DNA of 64,000 nt. Origin: Simmondsia chinensis (taxonomy: Eukaryota > Streptophyta > Magnoliopsida > Caryophyllales > Simmondsiaceae). The stretch spans positions 39,248,750 to 39,312,749 of the forward strand of contig JAGTTD010000005.1 in NCBI GenBank assembly GCA_018398585.1. Reading direction: 5' to 3'. Below the pieces are notes generated by a model that made no database searches, was not told where the DNA came from, and saw nothing but the letters and a program-made list of their open reading frames with translations. Positions 23,101 through 32,536 of the stretch are shown here, in pieces (positions within the stretch are counted from its first letter, which is position 1; each line of letters opens with the position of its first letter). The translations under genes were made by a program, and so were the position numbers.

Positions 23101-23752
23101 TCAGTGCAAAGGGAAGGACAAGCTTTATCACTAGGGGCGAAAGAGAAGTTTCCAAAATTTTAACTGATATAGCACAACTTACTACCAAAAAACTAAACTA
23201 ATATTTCTCCAAAACTTAAAAATATCGAATTACAATTTACAAAGCTGTATTTATAGGCAAAAACTAATCCTAAGATAATATTAGATAATTAAATAGATAA
23301 ATATTAGATCAGCTAGTTGAGCCGAGCATTAAGCACACTAAAATCTTATCAAATTGAGTTTGAACAAAGGTTTGAAAGCTCGATAAGAGCTTGGCTCAAG
23401 CTCAGGCTCGATAAGGTTTATCAAGCACGAGTTCGAATAATGCGGTGCTCGACTTGTCTCGACTTATTTACTCTCCGGAAAAGTAACAAGTGTTACTGAT
23501 GACAAATATCACCGCCTTGTATTACATTCAAAAACAGTTAAAAGAGTAATATATACTGACTTGCTGCGGGGCATTGTGACCCTTCGGAGCTTCAAATACT
23601 TCGTTGTCAAGAGGAATATCAACAGAAGGGAACTCTGGACGAGTATATCTACTCGTGATCCCAGCATGGCAATTTCTCACAAAACTCAAGATCGTAAGTG
23701 ACAGAAGCACAAAATGGAAGCTCAAAATTTCTCTTCCAAAAGCCACGACCAT
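14148..23752 (-). CDS. PAP26: Purple acid phosphatase, PAP26-like
   Basis: A dinuclear-metal acid phosphatase, in Arabidopsis vacuolar and secreted and central to intracellular phosphate recycling. Nine exons (minus): 23561-23752, 22875-23072, 21569-21680, 20197-20423, 19568-19706, 19242-19462, 17439-17560, 15670-15831 and 14148-14184; about 469 residues against about 475 for Arabidopsis PAP26. The ATG (23750-23752) sits in GCCATGG; residues 1-30 are a signal peptide ending near NCHA. All five metal-ligand motifs are present: GDLG (Asp169), GDLSY (Asp196, Tyr199), GNHE (Asn234, His235), VLMH (His319) and GHVH (His356, His358). PAP26-specific blocks include SYSPFVKYTPQW (split by intron 5) and [20 protein letters not shown]. 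The last 37-nt exon gives an arginine-rich end, [11 protein letters not shown]; this short exon is the least certain. Every junction closes in phase. Confidence 0.93.
14247..14592. mobile_element. MITE-like repeat, GTTTGGTTTAAAGGAAAA family
   Basis: Begins GTTTGGTTTAAAGGAAAACC and ends TTTTCCATCAAAACAAA, roughly inverted. Related copies at 16672-17013, 44481-44670, 47428-47711 and 57985-58107. It lies in PAP26 intron 8. Confidence 0.55.
15057..15171 (+). mobile_element. SINE/LINE tail element with 15-bp target duplication
   Basis: GAAAACAACCTCTCTCTAGG, GTTGCATACATCTTACCCC, GGCGGGAGC and a GTT tail are flanked by perfect TGTTATGTTTACAAC at 15042-15056 and 15172-15186. It is 5'-truncated and lies in PAP26 intron 8. 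Confidence 0.88.
15262..15599. mobile_element. GAGCTC-rich hAT-type element
   Basis: Degenerate AGCTCGA/CGAGTTCGAAC motifs throughout; the right end CTCATTTACACCCCTA is the typical inverted end of this family. The left end is not clear. It ends 70 bp from PAP26 exon 8. Confidence 0.5.
16493..17090. mobile_element. AAACTAAAAAC-family MITE interrupted by a second MITE
   Basis: The two halves of the AAAACTAAAAACC-type repeat (16493-16665 and 17023-17090) flank a copy of the AAAGGAAA-type repeat (16672-17013), which begins TTTTTGATGGAAAAC and ends CTTTCCTTTGAACCAAAAG. Both are in PAP26 intron 7. Confidence 0.5.
17206..17370 (+). repeat. tRNA-like repeat with B box-like motif
   Basis: GGATTTCGTGTAGTAGTTAA, GCTACC and GTCTTGGGTTCAAATTTC are shared with 60868-60985 (GGATTTCGTGTACGATAAAG ... 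GTCTTCGGTTCAAGTCC), followed in both by a CCTTACC block. It could be a second tRNA-derived SINE family; no target duplication was found. Confidence 0.4.
18260..18625. mobile_element. GAGCTC-rich hAT-type element
   Basis: AGTAAATGAGCCAGGC at the left, arrays of AGCTCAAGCTC/GAGCC motifs, and a right end TCAATTTCACTCCA that fits a diverged inverted end. PAP26 intron 6. Confidence 0.45.
18646..19022. mobile_element. Fold-back MITE, TTATTTACACTAGAGATC family
   Basis: Left TTTTTACACCAAAAATTACT and right (other strand) TTATTTACACTAAAGATCCC are inverted; both arms carry TGTCAATTTAGTCC-type blocks. A second copy lies at 52894-53193. Long inverted arms suggest a Mutator-like MITE, but no 9-bp duplication was confirmed. 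PAP26 intron 6. Confidence 0.6.
19776..20090 (+). mobile_element. SINE/LINE tail element with ~190-bp non-5S 5' part
   Basis: The tail module (19970-20090: CGGAAACAACCTCCCTTCAG, GCTGCATACATCTCAC, GGCGGGAGCCC, GTTTGTTG) follows about 190 bp without 5S similarity. Flanks ATAACAAGAAAAAA at 19762-19775 and 20091-20104 are identical over 14 bp, so the whole 315 bp inserted as one unit. PAP26 intron 4. Confidence 0.75.
20553..20961. mobile_element. GAGCTC-rich hAT-type element with 8-bp target duplication
   Basis: Left end TGGGAGTGTAAATGACCC, right end on the other strand TAGGGGTTGACTGAGC. Flanks CTCAGTTC (20545-20552) and CTCAGCTC (20962-20969) match at 7 of 8. The interior is made of degenerate GAGCC/GAGCTT motifs. 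This copy gives the best evidence that the GAGCTC-rich repeats are hAT-type. PAP26 intron 3. Confidence 0.75.
21183..21478 (-). repeat. Dispersed ~300-bp repeat, minus copy
   Basis: ACTCCAAGCAACCCAAACAG, GGCCTCTAATTTGAAAAGGG and GAGCCCCTAAAATATCAAG are the complements of blocks in the plus copies at 39000-39340 and 49079-49345. PAP26 intron 3. Confidence 0.6.
21749..21965. mobile_element. MITE-like repeat, AAACTAAAAAC family, complete copy
   Basis: Left GGATCCGTTTGGTATGATTA and right (other strand) GCATGTTTGGTATGGTCTTC are inverted and give this family's clearest ends. PAP26 intron 3 borders its exon 3 just upstream; the element lies in intron 2. Confidence 0.6.
22160..22216 (+). pseudogene. 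U2 snRNA 5' fragment (pseudogene)
   Basis: ATACCTTTCTCGGCCTTTTG, GCTCAGATCAAGAGTAGCAT and CTGTTCTTATG match the first ~55 nt of U2 snRNA, including the 5' end and part of the branch-site recognition region, with a few substitutions. The match stops before the remainder of U2. No upstream sequence element or snRNA-type TATA box precedes it. It lies antisense in PAP26 intron 2. A truncated retroposed copy is the simplest reading. Confidence 0.8.
22502..22556 (-). mobile_element. 5'-truncated SINE/LINE tail fragment
   Basis: CAACAACAACCTAGTGCCTC, AAGGGCTCCCGC and GCAGGGTCTTGG. Flanks TCTAACTACAGTAAAT and TCTAACTCTAGTTAAT resemble an old target duplication. PAP26 intron 2. Confidence 0.7.
23300..23475. 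mobile_element. GAGCTC-rich hAT-type fragment
   Basis: AGTTTGAACAAAGG, GCTCGATAAGAGC and CGACTTGTCTCGACTTATTT motifs of the family; the ends are not resolved. PAP26 intron 1. Confidence 0.4.
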
Positions 23753-24551
23753 GGCTCTTCACAAAATATGCCTGATTGTCGTGCACGAAGGCAGGAATAA
23801 AGGTCACTTCGTATTTATGCACACTGCAACGAGAGTTAAATTAGGTTGAAAAAGAGATTATAGAGTTCAATCTATCTAAGCTAAACGAGCATGGATATCA
23901 AAACATGTCAATGCTAGTAATGATAATGGCAAACATGACAATCAAATATACCATAGAACAGCAACAATGGAATTCTTATCATATTAACTTCATGAAGGTT
24001 AACCCATTGGTGCTACAACACCACGCTCTCGAAGCTCGTGCGACTGCAAATAGATTGTTGGAGGAATCTACCAATGCAAGTTCAAGTACTTCATTCAAAG
24101 CACATGAGCTTCTCGAAATGCAATAAAAGGACACTTTCCCTCACTAGCCTAGATATGGTTAATGACGAAGCGCCTATGGATGAGGAACACGAACTGAAGG
24201 TGACCTATAGATATGCACTTTAAACACCATGTTCAATGCTCAAGGAGTCATAGGCGTTCCTGCATAAGATACTTAATTGATAAGATAAATCGAAATTGGT
24301 CAGATTTTGATTAAAATTCACTAAGTTCCCACATGAGATACCTAGGTGATAAACATTTGAAACTTCAGGGTATTTAAATAATAAATGTCCGAAACTCAGG
24401 GTACCTAAGGGAAAAAATTCCCTTGTTTATAGATACATTTTGCTGTAGATGGATCAAATATGAATGAAGTACAATTTCAATTTCCTTCCATCCATAGTCT
24501 CCGCTGCACATAGCAGATAAGATAATAAACAGCGGTGAACCTGAGTACTAA
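23753..24551. other. PAP26 upstream region
   Basis: Presumed promoter and 5' leader of PAP26. A short plus-strand frame near 24023-24126 (ALEARATANRLLEEST) resembles no family I recognise. No clear core promoter element was placed. Confidence 0.4.
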
Positions 24552-24866
24552 GGGCTCGTTTGATATGCAAGAAGTAGATGCGGGAAGTAGAAATTCATAG
24601 GAAGTACAGATTTTGGCTCTTGTTTGGTTCGAAGGAAGTAGGTAGAATTCGGGAAGTGGAAATTGCAATTCAAAAAGTAACTTATCTCGCCCCCCAAATA
24701 AGTTCTAATTCCTTTGTTTTAACTAGCCTCCCGAAGGAAGTTTTATTTCCCATCCTGGCAACCAAATATGTTTTACCTATTTCCTGAGAAGTTGACATAT
24801 GAATTAAATTCCCATGAAATACAACTTCTCACAGGAATTCAATTCATGTGGTAATCAAATGAGACC
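24552..24866. mobile_element. PIF/Harbinger-type MITE with TAA duplication
   Basis: Left GGGCTCGTTTGATATGC and right (other strand) GGTCTCATTTGATTACC are inverted, flanked by TAA at 24549-24551 and 24867-24869. It shares GAAGTAGA and ATTTCCCAT-type blocks with the MITEs at 31745-32516 and 62972-63275. Confidence 0.75.
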
Positions 24867-25004
24867 TAAGACCAAGTTCTTGAATCATTTATTCAAATAA
24901 CTAACGCACGCAATTGTTCATTGCACCAATCAGCTGCAGTTCCTGGCCCTTACTCTCGGTGAATGAATGCATAAAAGCAATAAACCCTGGTAATAAGATA
25001 AAAG

Positions 25005-25364
25005 GGTAAATTACATATTGATAGCCTAAGATTTTATGTATTAATTCTTTTGCCCATGAACCCTGTAAAATATTTTTTTTAGTTCAAAAGTCACATGTAT
25101 TTAACAAATTAATCCAATCTTCAGTGTAAAACTTGCCATAATAAGCCCAAAATCCCCTCGCTATTCCCCTCATCCCACATGAGAACTACAGTATTGCGAC
25201 ACGTGAAAAAGAGTTTGATGAGTGGCCTATTTCACACTCTTACACACCATCATTTAGACTATTGTATCAAATACATGTAATTTTTGGACTAAACAATTCT
25301 TCCATAACATTTGTGGACTAAAAAATTAATACCTCAAACTTCAAGTATTAATGTGTAATTTACC
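25005..25364. mobile_element. Fold-back MITE, GGTAAATTACA ends
   Basis: Left GGTAAATTACATATTGATAG and right (other strand) GGTAAATTACACATTAATAC are inverted over roughly 40 bp. The interior has no open frame. Confidence 0.6.
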
Positions 25365-25489
25365 GAAGCCAAAACCTAAAACGAAATAGAAATAATAAAA
25401 TCGACGATGCAGAGAACAAATTGAAAGGCCATAATTCAATCAAATTATTCACGCAGTTGGCCTCTCGTGTGTCTAAGTTTGTTCAAATA

Positions 25490-26270
25490 GGTCCCTTGAT
25501 AGTTCAAATTGGGCTCTCATTTTTTTAAGATTGTTCAAATTAGTCCCTCATCATTTCTTTTTCAAAATAATCCCTCGTATTTTATTTTATGACAAAATTG
25601 GTTCACCGTCTTTTCAAGAGTTATTTACATTGTTGGTCCCTTATCTTTGTAAGTTTATTCAAATTAATCCCTTTTTTTTTCTTTGTTCAAATTGGCCTCT
25701 CGCCTTAATAACTTTGTTCAAATTGGCCCCTCAACTTTTTAAATTTATTCAAATTAGTCCCTCATCTTTTCTTTTGTTCAAAATGGTCCCTCATGTTTTG
25801 TCCTATGGCAAAATTAGTCCCCCATATTGTGACCAAATTAGATAAAAATTAAAAAGATGAAGGCCAATTTTGTAATAAAATAAAACATGAGGGGCCATTT
25901 TGAACAAAGCAAAAAAATGAGGGACTACTTTCAACAATTTAAAAAGATGAGATACCAATTTGAACAAAATAAAAGATGAAGGGCCAATTTAAAACTAAAA
26001 ACATGAACCGGCGGTGTAAATAACTCTCTTTTCAATTTTTACCTTATTTTAGTCACCATATAGAAAACTAGTTTTGTCATAAAATAAAATATAAGGACGA
26101 TTTTGAATAAAAGAAAAGAGAATGACCCAATTTAAACACAGTTATAAAGACGATGAACCAGTTTGAACAAAGTTAAAGAGACTAGAGATCAATTTGAACA
26201 AATTTACAAACACAAGGTGCTAATTCGAACAAAAGAAAAGATCAACCACTAATTTGAACAAACTTAACGT
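25490..26270. repeat. Large imperfect palindrome of TTGTTCAAATTGGTCCCTC units
   Basis: The left half (25490-25830) is a chain of about nine units of the type TTGTTCAAATTAGTCCCTCA; the right half (25850-26270) carries the same units inverted (ATGAGGGACCAATTTGAACA). Units are 30-45 bp and diverged. It could fold into a long stem and is probably an old fold-back transposon. Confidence 0.65.
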
Positions 26271-26284
26271 AACTTTAATTCAAT

Positions 26285-26480
26285 CACGAAAGCAGCAATT
26301 GAAAATGTTCACAGATCGAACAATACGTAATCAAATCGCGAGGTCTAAAATGCAGATCGCTTACATAGATTATCCAGTCGCTGATTGTGAATTGGAGAAA
26401 CGATGAACAATAGAGAGATGGAGAGAAGGCGGTTACTGGAGTGGAATAGGATGAGAAATGGTTGATGAACATAAGAAACT
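26285..26480. repeat. Direct repeat A of a ~190-bp pair
   Basis: CGAACAATACGTAATCA, AAAATGCAGATCGCTTACA and GAAGGCGGTTACT are shared in the same order with 26670-26860, about 390 bp away. The content (GA-rich, then GGCGG) looks like a duplicated promoter or leader segment; no gene is attached. Confidence 0.6.
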
Positions 26481-26669
26481 AATTTGAATAAAATTATAAA
26501 AACAAACAATAATTTGAACAAATTTATAAAAATAATGTATCAATTTGAAGAAGTTATAAACCTCAATCGACCTATTTTGAGTTCAATTTGATCAATAATA
26601 ACTAAATTTGACCTCATATTTAGTATTAAATTGCTAAAGCATAACACAATGGCGTAAGTAACTCTAATT

Positions 26670-26860
26670 CAATCACAAAAGCATCAATTGAAGACGTTAA
26701 CAGATCGAACAATACGTAATCATATCGCGAGATCGAAAATGCAGATCGCTTACAGAGATAATCCAGACGCTGATTATGACTTAGAGAATCGATGAACAAG
26801 AGAGACAGAGAGAGAGAGAAGGCGGTTACTAGAGTTCAAGAGGATAAGAAATGGTTGTTG
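26670..26860. repeat. Direct repeat B of a ~190-bp pair
   Basis: Second copy of the segment at 26285-26480, with a longer GA run. It is followed at 26885-26950 by a GC-richer block with ATGGCGACTCTGTGGGCGG, which could be a short exon or leader of an unrecognised or lost gene. Confidence 0.55.
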
Positions 26861-27001
26861 ATGAATGCTTAAGGAAGTTGAAAATGGCGACTCTGTGGGC
26901 GGTGGATCTCTGCTATGCTTGTGTTGTCGCGCCGAGAGTGACAGCCTACGGACTCTTAATTATTTTTTAAAGCTTTTTTACTAAAAATTACTTAAATTTT
27001 A

Positions 27002-27536
27002 GGTTATTTACATTTTAGTATTTTGACGCTTTTAAAAATAATAAAAAGGATTCTGGCCTTTTTGAATTATTAAAAATTTTCCTAAATCTTTATCGTATCA
27101 ATAAAAAAGCCCCCCTCAAGCATGATGAAGTCATTTTCTATTGACATAACTGACGTGACAATTATTTTTTATTAATGCTACAATAAATGACTTAAAGTAT
27201 ACTTCAACGCCCTTACTAAAATTAATAACCACAAAATTTGAGATATTATGTTATGTAGAAGCTATCTATTTTCGCTTAATTTGTTTCAAATTATAGTTAT
27301 TAAAGGGTATTTTTGACATTTTACTGTAAGATTAATAAAAACACAGCTGTCACATTTGCTCTGTCAATTAAAAATGACATCATCAAGTCAGAGAGAAGCC
27401 TTTTTTTATTAATAAGAGAAAAACTTAGGGGCTTTTTTTTATTAATACGACAAAAACTAAGGGACCTTTTTAATAATTCAAAAAGGTCAGGATCTTTTTT
27501 ATTATTTATAAAAACGTTAGTAAACTATAAATAACC
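27002..27536. mobile_element. Fold-back MITE with ~75-bp inverted arms
   Basis: Left GGTTATTTACATTTTAGTAT and right (other strand) GGTTATTTATAGTTTACTAA begin long inverted arms that share AAATAATAAAAAGGAT-like and CCTTTTTGAATTATTAAAAA blocks. A partial relative is near 44740-45060. Confidence 0.6.
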
Positions 27537-27699
27537 CTAAATTTTATGTCCGATTTTTAAAATTTTAATTGTATTTTTTAATGTCACATTTAAGTTTTTT
27601 AAAATTTTTTATGTCACATCTTAACATGACGTTGTTAGCATCATTAGAACCTTATTGACTTAAAGGTCACGAATTCGAATTCTAACACCTCTCAATATA

Positions 27700-30600
27700 C
27701 AACAACAACAACAAAAACAACAACAGGCCTAGTGCCATAGGGGCTTCCACTTGCGCAGGGTCTGGGAGGGTAGGATGTACGCAGTCTTACCCCATCAGGG
27801 TGAGACCCTGACGAGAGGCCGTTTCCGATGACCCCCAGCCTGGTCTTTAAAGTTTGATAGTTATGAAGAGCCTGAAAGAAATAAAGAAAGAAGGACATAT
27901 AAGACGAGCACGTAGAGCATGTAAAAAGTATGTAAAAAGAGCATGTAAAGCATCGAAATCAATCCAGGCATTTATGCATGTAAGCGTGAAGGGCACAAGG
28001 TATAGGCAAACAAGCATGTAGGGAAGGAGCTCCTACATGCTACACAGCTCAGACCTATAAAGAAGTAGATCACGCGGGGAATAGAGAGCGGAAGGGATAG
28101 AGAGAGAGGAGGTCAAGAGCAAGGGGGGGAGAGGGAGAGGGAGAGAAGCGAGAAGAGAGAAGAGAGAAGGACGGACAGTGCAAAATGTGCCGAGAGTATT
28201 AGCAGTCTATGGCCCCGCACCCCAGGATAAGGGGCACTGTTTAACCGATTAAACTCGTATCGCTCGTATTCACGGGCATACAAGCAGATATAGGTGCACA
28301 TAGCTCCTACGCCGCTAAATCTGTTACCCTATCCTAAACTTGCACCGAGCTCTAATCTAGGGCCATCTCTCTATTTGGGTTGGGGTTGGCAAGGTCCCAC
28401 CAAAAGGTCATTAACTAATTTCTATTTTTATTTGTAATTTAAATCTTATTTGTATTTATATTTGGCCGGCCTCTCCCTCTCTTCCTGCCTATAAAATGAG
28501 GTTGTTCACATCAACCCTTCTTTGGCCGGCCTCTTCCTCTCTACCCGCCCCCATTTGGAACACTGAGCCGCCCAACAGCGTCAATATATGTGATGTTGCA
28601 CCAGGCAAACAGGCACTCATTTGTTCTACAAGAGATGGGTTCTCCTACACTATTATATCGGGTGCACTAGTACTAATCCTCCACTGGGCTCTATCTAGGG
28701 CTATCTCTTCGTTTAGGTTAAGATAGGCGAGATCCTGTCGAATCGTCTCCATCCAGCTCTTCTTTTTCCATCCTCTCCCTCCTTTTCCATCTGTAATATG
28801 AAGTTGTTCGCATCTCCTGACAGGGGCATCAGTGGGTCTCCTCCTAACATGCCCAAACCACCGCAGACGTTGCTCCCTCAACTTATTCTCTATCGGTGCA
28901 ATGCCTAACTTACTTCTTATAGCTTCATTTATGATCCTGTCTTTCCTTATGTGACCACACATCCATCTTAGCATTCTCATCTCCGCCACCTTCAACTTCT
29001 GCGGTGATGGCACTTAACAGGCCAACACTTTGCCCCATAGGACATAGCCGGCCTCACCACCTTCTTGTAGTATTTGCCCTTTAACTTTAGTGGAAACTTC
29101 CTATTGCAAAGTACCGCCAAGGCCGTCCTCCATTTATGCCACCCCGCTTTAATCCTATTGTTGACATCTGCATCCACCTCCCCATCTTGTTGTACCATAG
29201 ATCCCATGTACTTGAAACATGCTTTCTGTGGTATGCATTCTGTTCCAATCTTCACGCCTTCTGCACTTAGCGTAGTAGAAGTGCAGAACTTGAGTTCTAT
29301 ATACTCGGCCTTAGATCTACTGAATCCTAGACCTTTTGATTCTAAGGCTAACCTCTACAGTTCGAGTTTCCCATTTACTTCCTCCCTAGTTTCCCCCATC
29401 AGGACTATATCATCCGCGAAGAGCATGCACCAAGGCACACTCCCTTGGATGCGCCTTGTGAGTTCGTCCATAACCAAAATGAACAGAAAGGGACTCAAGG
29501 CTGATCCTTGGTGTACCCCCACTGTAATGGGGAAAGCTTCTGTATATCTCCTTCCGTCGTGCGCACCTTGGTTTGGGCATCTCCGTACATGTCTTTGATG
29601 ACTCATATATAGGGCTGTGGGATGCCTTTCCCCTCCATGACCCTCCATATGACATCTCTTGGTACTCTATTATATGCCTTTTTCCAAATTAATGAAGACC
29701 ATGTGTAGGTCCTTTTGTCTATCCTTGTATAGCTCTATGGACCTCCTCAGGAGATGGATGGCTTCTATCGTTGATCTGCCTGGCATGAATCCAAATTGGT
29801 TCTCTGAGACCCCTGCTCTTTGCTGAAGCCTTCTTTCTATGACCCGCTCCCAAAGTTTCAAGGTGTGGCTCATTAGTTTAATTCCCCTATAGTTGGCACA
29901 ACTCTGTATGTCACCTTTGTTCTTATAGACGGGGATTAATGCGCTCTTCCGCCATTCATCCGGCATCTTCATCCCTTGGAGAATTTGGTTGGAGAATTGG
30001 TTCAACCATCTGATTCCGACTTCTCCCAAGCACTTCCATGCCTCTATGGGTATTTCGTCTGGGCCGACTGCTTTACCCCTGCCCATCTTCCTCACAGCTT
30101 CCCTCACTTCCCGGGGTCTAATTCTGGTGCAGTAGCTGCAGGTCCCATGCTCCGCCGGCGCTAGTGGTTCTCCTGTGGGAGCAACTGTATCATCCTTTTC
30201 GTTGAGCAGCTCCTGGAAGTAGGATTTCCACCTATTTTTAATTTGTTGCTCGTCTAAGAGCACTTGTCCGTGTGCCCCCTTTATGCACCTTACTTGGTTT
30301 AGGTCTCTAGTCCTCCTCTTCCTTGCATTTGCAATTCTATAGAGGTTCCTAACTCCCTCGATTGTATCCAGCCTCCTATAGAACTCATCAAAGGCTTTAG
30401 ACTGCGCCTCTCTTATTGGTACCTTCGCTTCCTTCTTAGCTTGTTTATATTGTTGTCTCTTGTCCTCATCTCCACTTCGCTCCCACTCTTTGAAGTAGTG
30501 TCGTTTGCCCTGAATCTTCTCCTGGACCTCCCTGCACCACTACCAAGTCTCTCTGTTGATTGGTGGTCCCCCCCCCCCCCCCCCGGCTACCCCTAGTACT

Positions 30601-31055
30601 GTGCTTGCCACCTCTCTGATCTTTTGGGCTACTTTGTTCCACAAGTGGTTTAAGTCTCCTTCACAATCCTCTCCCAGCTCAGCCTCGATCTTGTCCTTAA
30701 AGACTTGAGCCTTTTCCCCCTTCAGCCCCCTCCATCGCGTGCATGGCTGTGAATGTTTGGTGGCTTTCTTGCCCCTTCTCTTAACCTTGATCTTAGCACA
30801 CACTAATCCGTGTTGTGTTGATAGGTCCTCCCTACGGATAACCTTACAGTCCCTGCAATCTTTTTGAATCATTTTCCTTAATAGTATGTAGTCAATCTGG
30901 GTCCTTGCACCACCGCTCTGGTACGTGATGGGACAACCTTACAGTCCCTCCAATCTTTTTGAATCCTCTTCCTTAATAGTATGTAGTCAATTTTCCTTAA
31001 TAGTATGTAGTCAATTTGAGTCCTTGCACCACCGCTCCGGTACGTGATGGTATGA
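27700..31055 (-). mobile_element. RTE-type LINE, 5'-truncated and inactivated
   Basis: Minus strand. Order of parts: C-terminal end of an APE-type endonuclease (about 30880-31055, GGARTQIDYILLRK); linker (30540-30872); reverse transcriptase (29670-30263 and 29355-29648) with [52 protein letters not shown] and [11 protein letters not shown]-terminal region (28645-29255) with LRWFGHVRRRP; ~800-bp 3' untranslated region; final tail module 27700-27847 with a CAA run. The reverse transcriptase blocks are those of the plant RTE clade. Breaks: an extra A after motif A, motif A Asp changed to Asn (FINLEK), other frame changes, a C run at 30568-30585 and a tandem duplication near 30935-31010. Flanks TCTAACACCTCTCAATATA (27681-27699) and 31056-31074 match at 17 of 19, so the whole 3.36 kb is one insertion. 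Confidence 0.88.
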
Positions 31056-31074
31056 TCCAACACTTCTCAATATA

Positions 31075-31744
31075 TTAATATAATTTAAATACATGGTATA
31101 AGATAAACCTGTGCAATATCTACGCTTCAAGCTTACTGGCATTTGCATGAGAGAATATGTTAGATAATAGAACGAACTTCGATCTTCACCCATCAACTTA
31201 AATATTTGAAAAAAGTTTTAACTTATTAACACTGCTATTGTATTAAATTAATAGTATCTCCATAAGATTAACAAAATTCTAAAAAACAAATATAATTATA
31301 TGGGAATATAGACATACTAGGAATAAAATAAAAAGGCAATCAAGAGGAAATCTACTCATGCAGTATTTAAGGTTTTTAAATTTTTTTAAATTAGTTTATT
31401 ATTTTTTATTCTATTTAAAATAATTATTTATAATTATAAATTTATTCAAATTAGTCATCATCTTTTTCTTTGTTCAAAAAGGTCATTAATAGTTTATTGC
31501 ACCTATAAAATTAATCCCTTATCTTTTAAATTTTTACCTAATTTTGGTTACTAAGTGTGAACTAATTTTGCAATAAAATAAAATATGAGAGACCATTTAA
31601 TAAAAAATAGACAATGGACCAATTTGAATAACGTTATAAATATTATAGATCATTTAAAAAAAAAAAGATAAAATAAGAGATATAATAACTCAGTGTCTCA
31701 AACAAGCTCCTGCCAAGCATATGAGGTAAATTTGAATAAACTTA
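31075..31744. other. AT-rich stretch with old repeats
   Basis: 31430-31660 has degenerate TTATTCAAATTAGTC units like the palindrome at 25490-26270. 31687-31726 is a short tail-module fragment (CTCAGTGTCTCAAACAAGCT). No gene seen. Confidence 0.4.
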
Positions 31745-32083
31745 GGCTTTGTTTCGTGTGTAAGAAGTAAACACGAGAAGTATAAAATTTACATAAAGTA
31801 GGGATCTAGACTCTTGTTTGATTGGCAGGAAGTTGACAGAATGAGGGAAGTAAGAAACTGCTTAGCAAATTCCAATTCTTTTAAAATGCAAGAAGTAACT
31901 TACCTAACCCTCTAAAGAAGTTATAATTCACTTGTTTTTAATTAACCTTTCAAAGGAAATTCAATTTCCAATTTAGGCAATCAAACATCTTTTACTACTC
32001 CCAGTAAGTTGACACGGCAATTAAATTCTCAAAAAGTAAAACTTTTCATAAAAATTCAATTTATGTAAGAATGAAACCATATT
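31745..32083. mobile_element. Older PIF/Harbinger-type MITE, abutting the next one
   Basis: Left GGCTTTGTTTCGT after TTA (31742-31744); right ATGAAACCATATT before TTA (32084-32086). Ends are inverted at only 8 of 13. Interior blocks (AGAAGTAAACACGAGAAGTA, GAGGGAAGTAAGAAA) match the MITE at 24552-24866. Confidence 0.55.
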
Positions 32084-32086
32084 TTA

Positions 32087-32516
32087 GGCCTCGTTTGGTT
32101 GCCGAAGGAATTGAATTCTTGCAGGAAGTTGTAACTTTTTAGGAAATTTACTTCCCTGTCAACTTTCAATTCCTATGTTTCGTTTGGTTAACGCAATAAT
32201 TTTCATGAAATACAATTAAAATTATGTCCATGTCTAATCTTCTAACATCATTGATAAATGGAGTAATGGATAAACTTATCATAATCACAAATTTAAAGGG
32301 ATAGAATTGTCGTATTGATTAAAAATTATTAAGGAAGTAGAACTTACGTAAGGGGCCTATGTAAGTTACTTCCTCCATTTTGAAGCAATGAAACTTATTT
32401 AGGAATTCAAACTTTTTATATCCTACCTACTTTCCGTATACCAAACAAGATTTAAAAATGACACTTTCCATTAATTGAAACATCCCTCGTATACTTCTCG
32501 CATACCAAACGAGGCC
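32087..32516. mobile_element. PIF/Harbinger (Tourist-like) MITE, intact ends
   Basis: Perfect 13-bp inverted ends GGCCTCGTTTGGT / ACCAAACGAGGCC, flanked by TTA at 32084-32086 and 32517-32519. 430 bp, no open frame. It lies about 0.6-1.0 kb upstream of the HPGT start codon. Confidence 0.88.
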
Positions 32517-32536
32517 TTAGAAAAACGAGTAACCAA

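Noticed and set aside
25531..25845. 104-codon Phe/Pro-rich frame
   Set aside because: Product of the repeated TTCAAATTGGTCCCTC units.
28113..28301. Ser/Leu-rich short frame
   Set aside because: Comes from a GA/CT-rich stretch of the LINE 3' region.
29074..29598. 174-codon plus-strand frame
   Set aside because: It is the antisense of the LINE reverse transcriptase region and has no own protein similarity.
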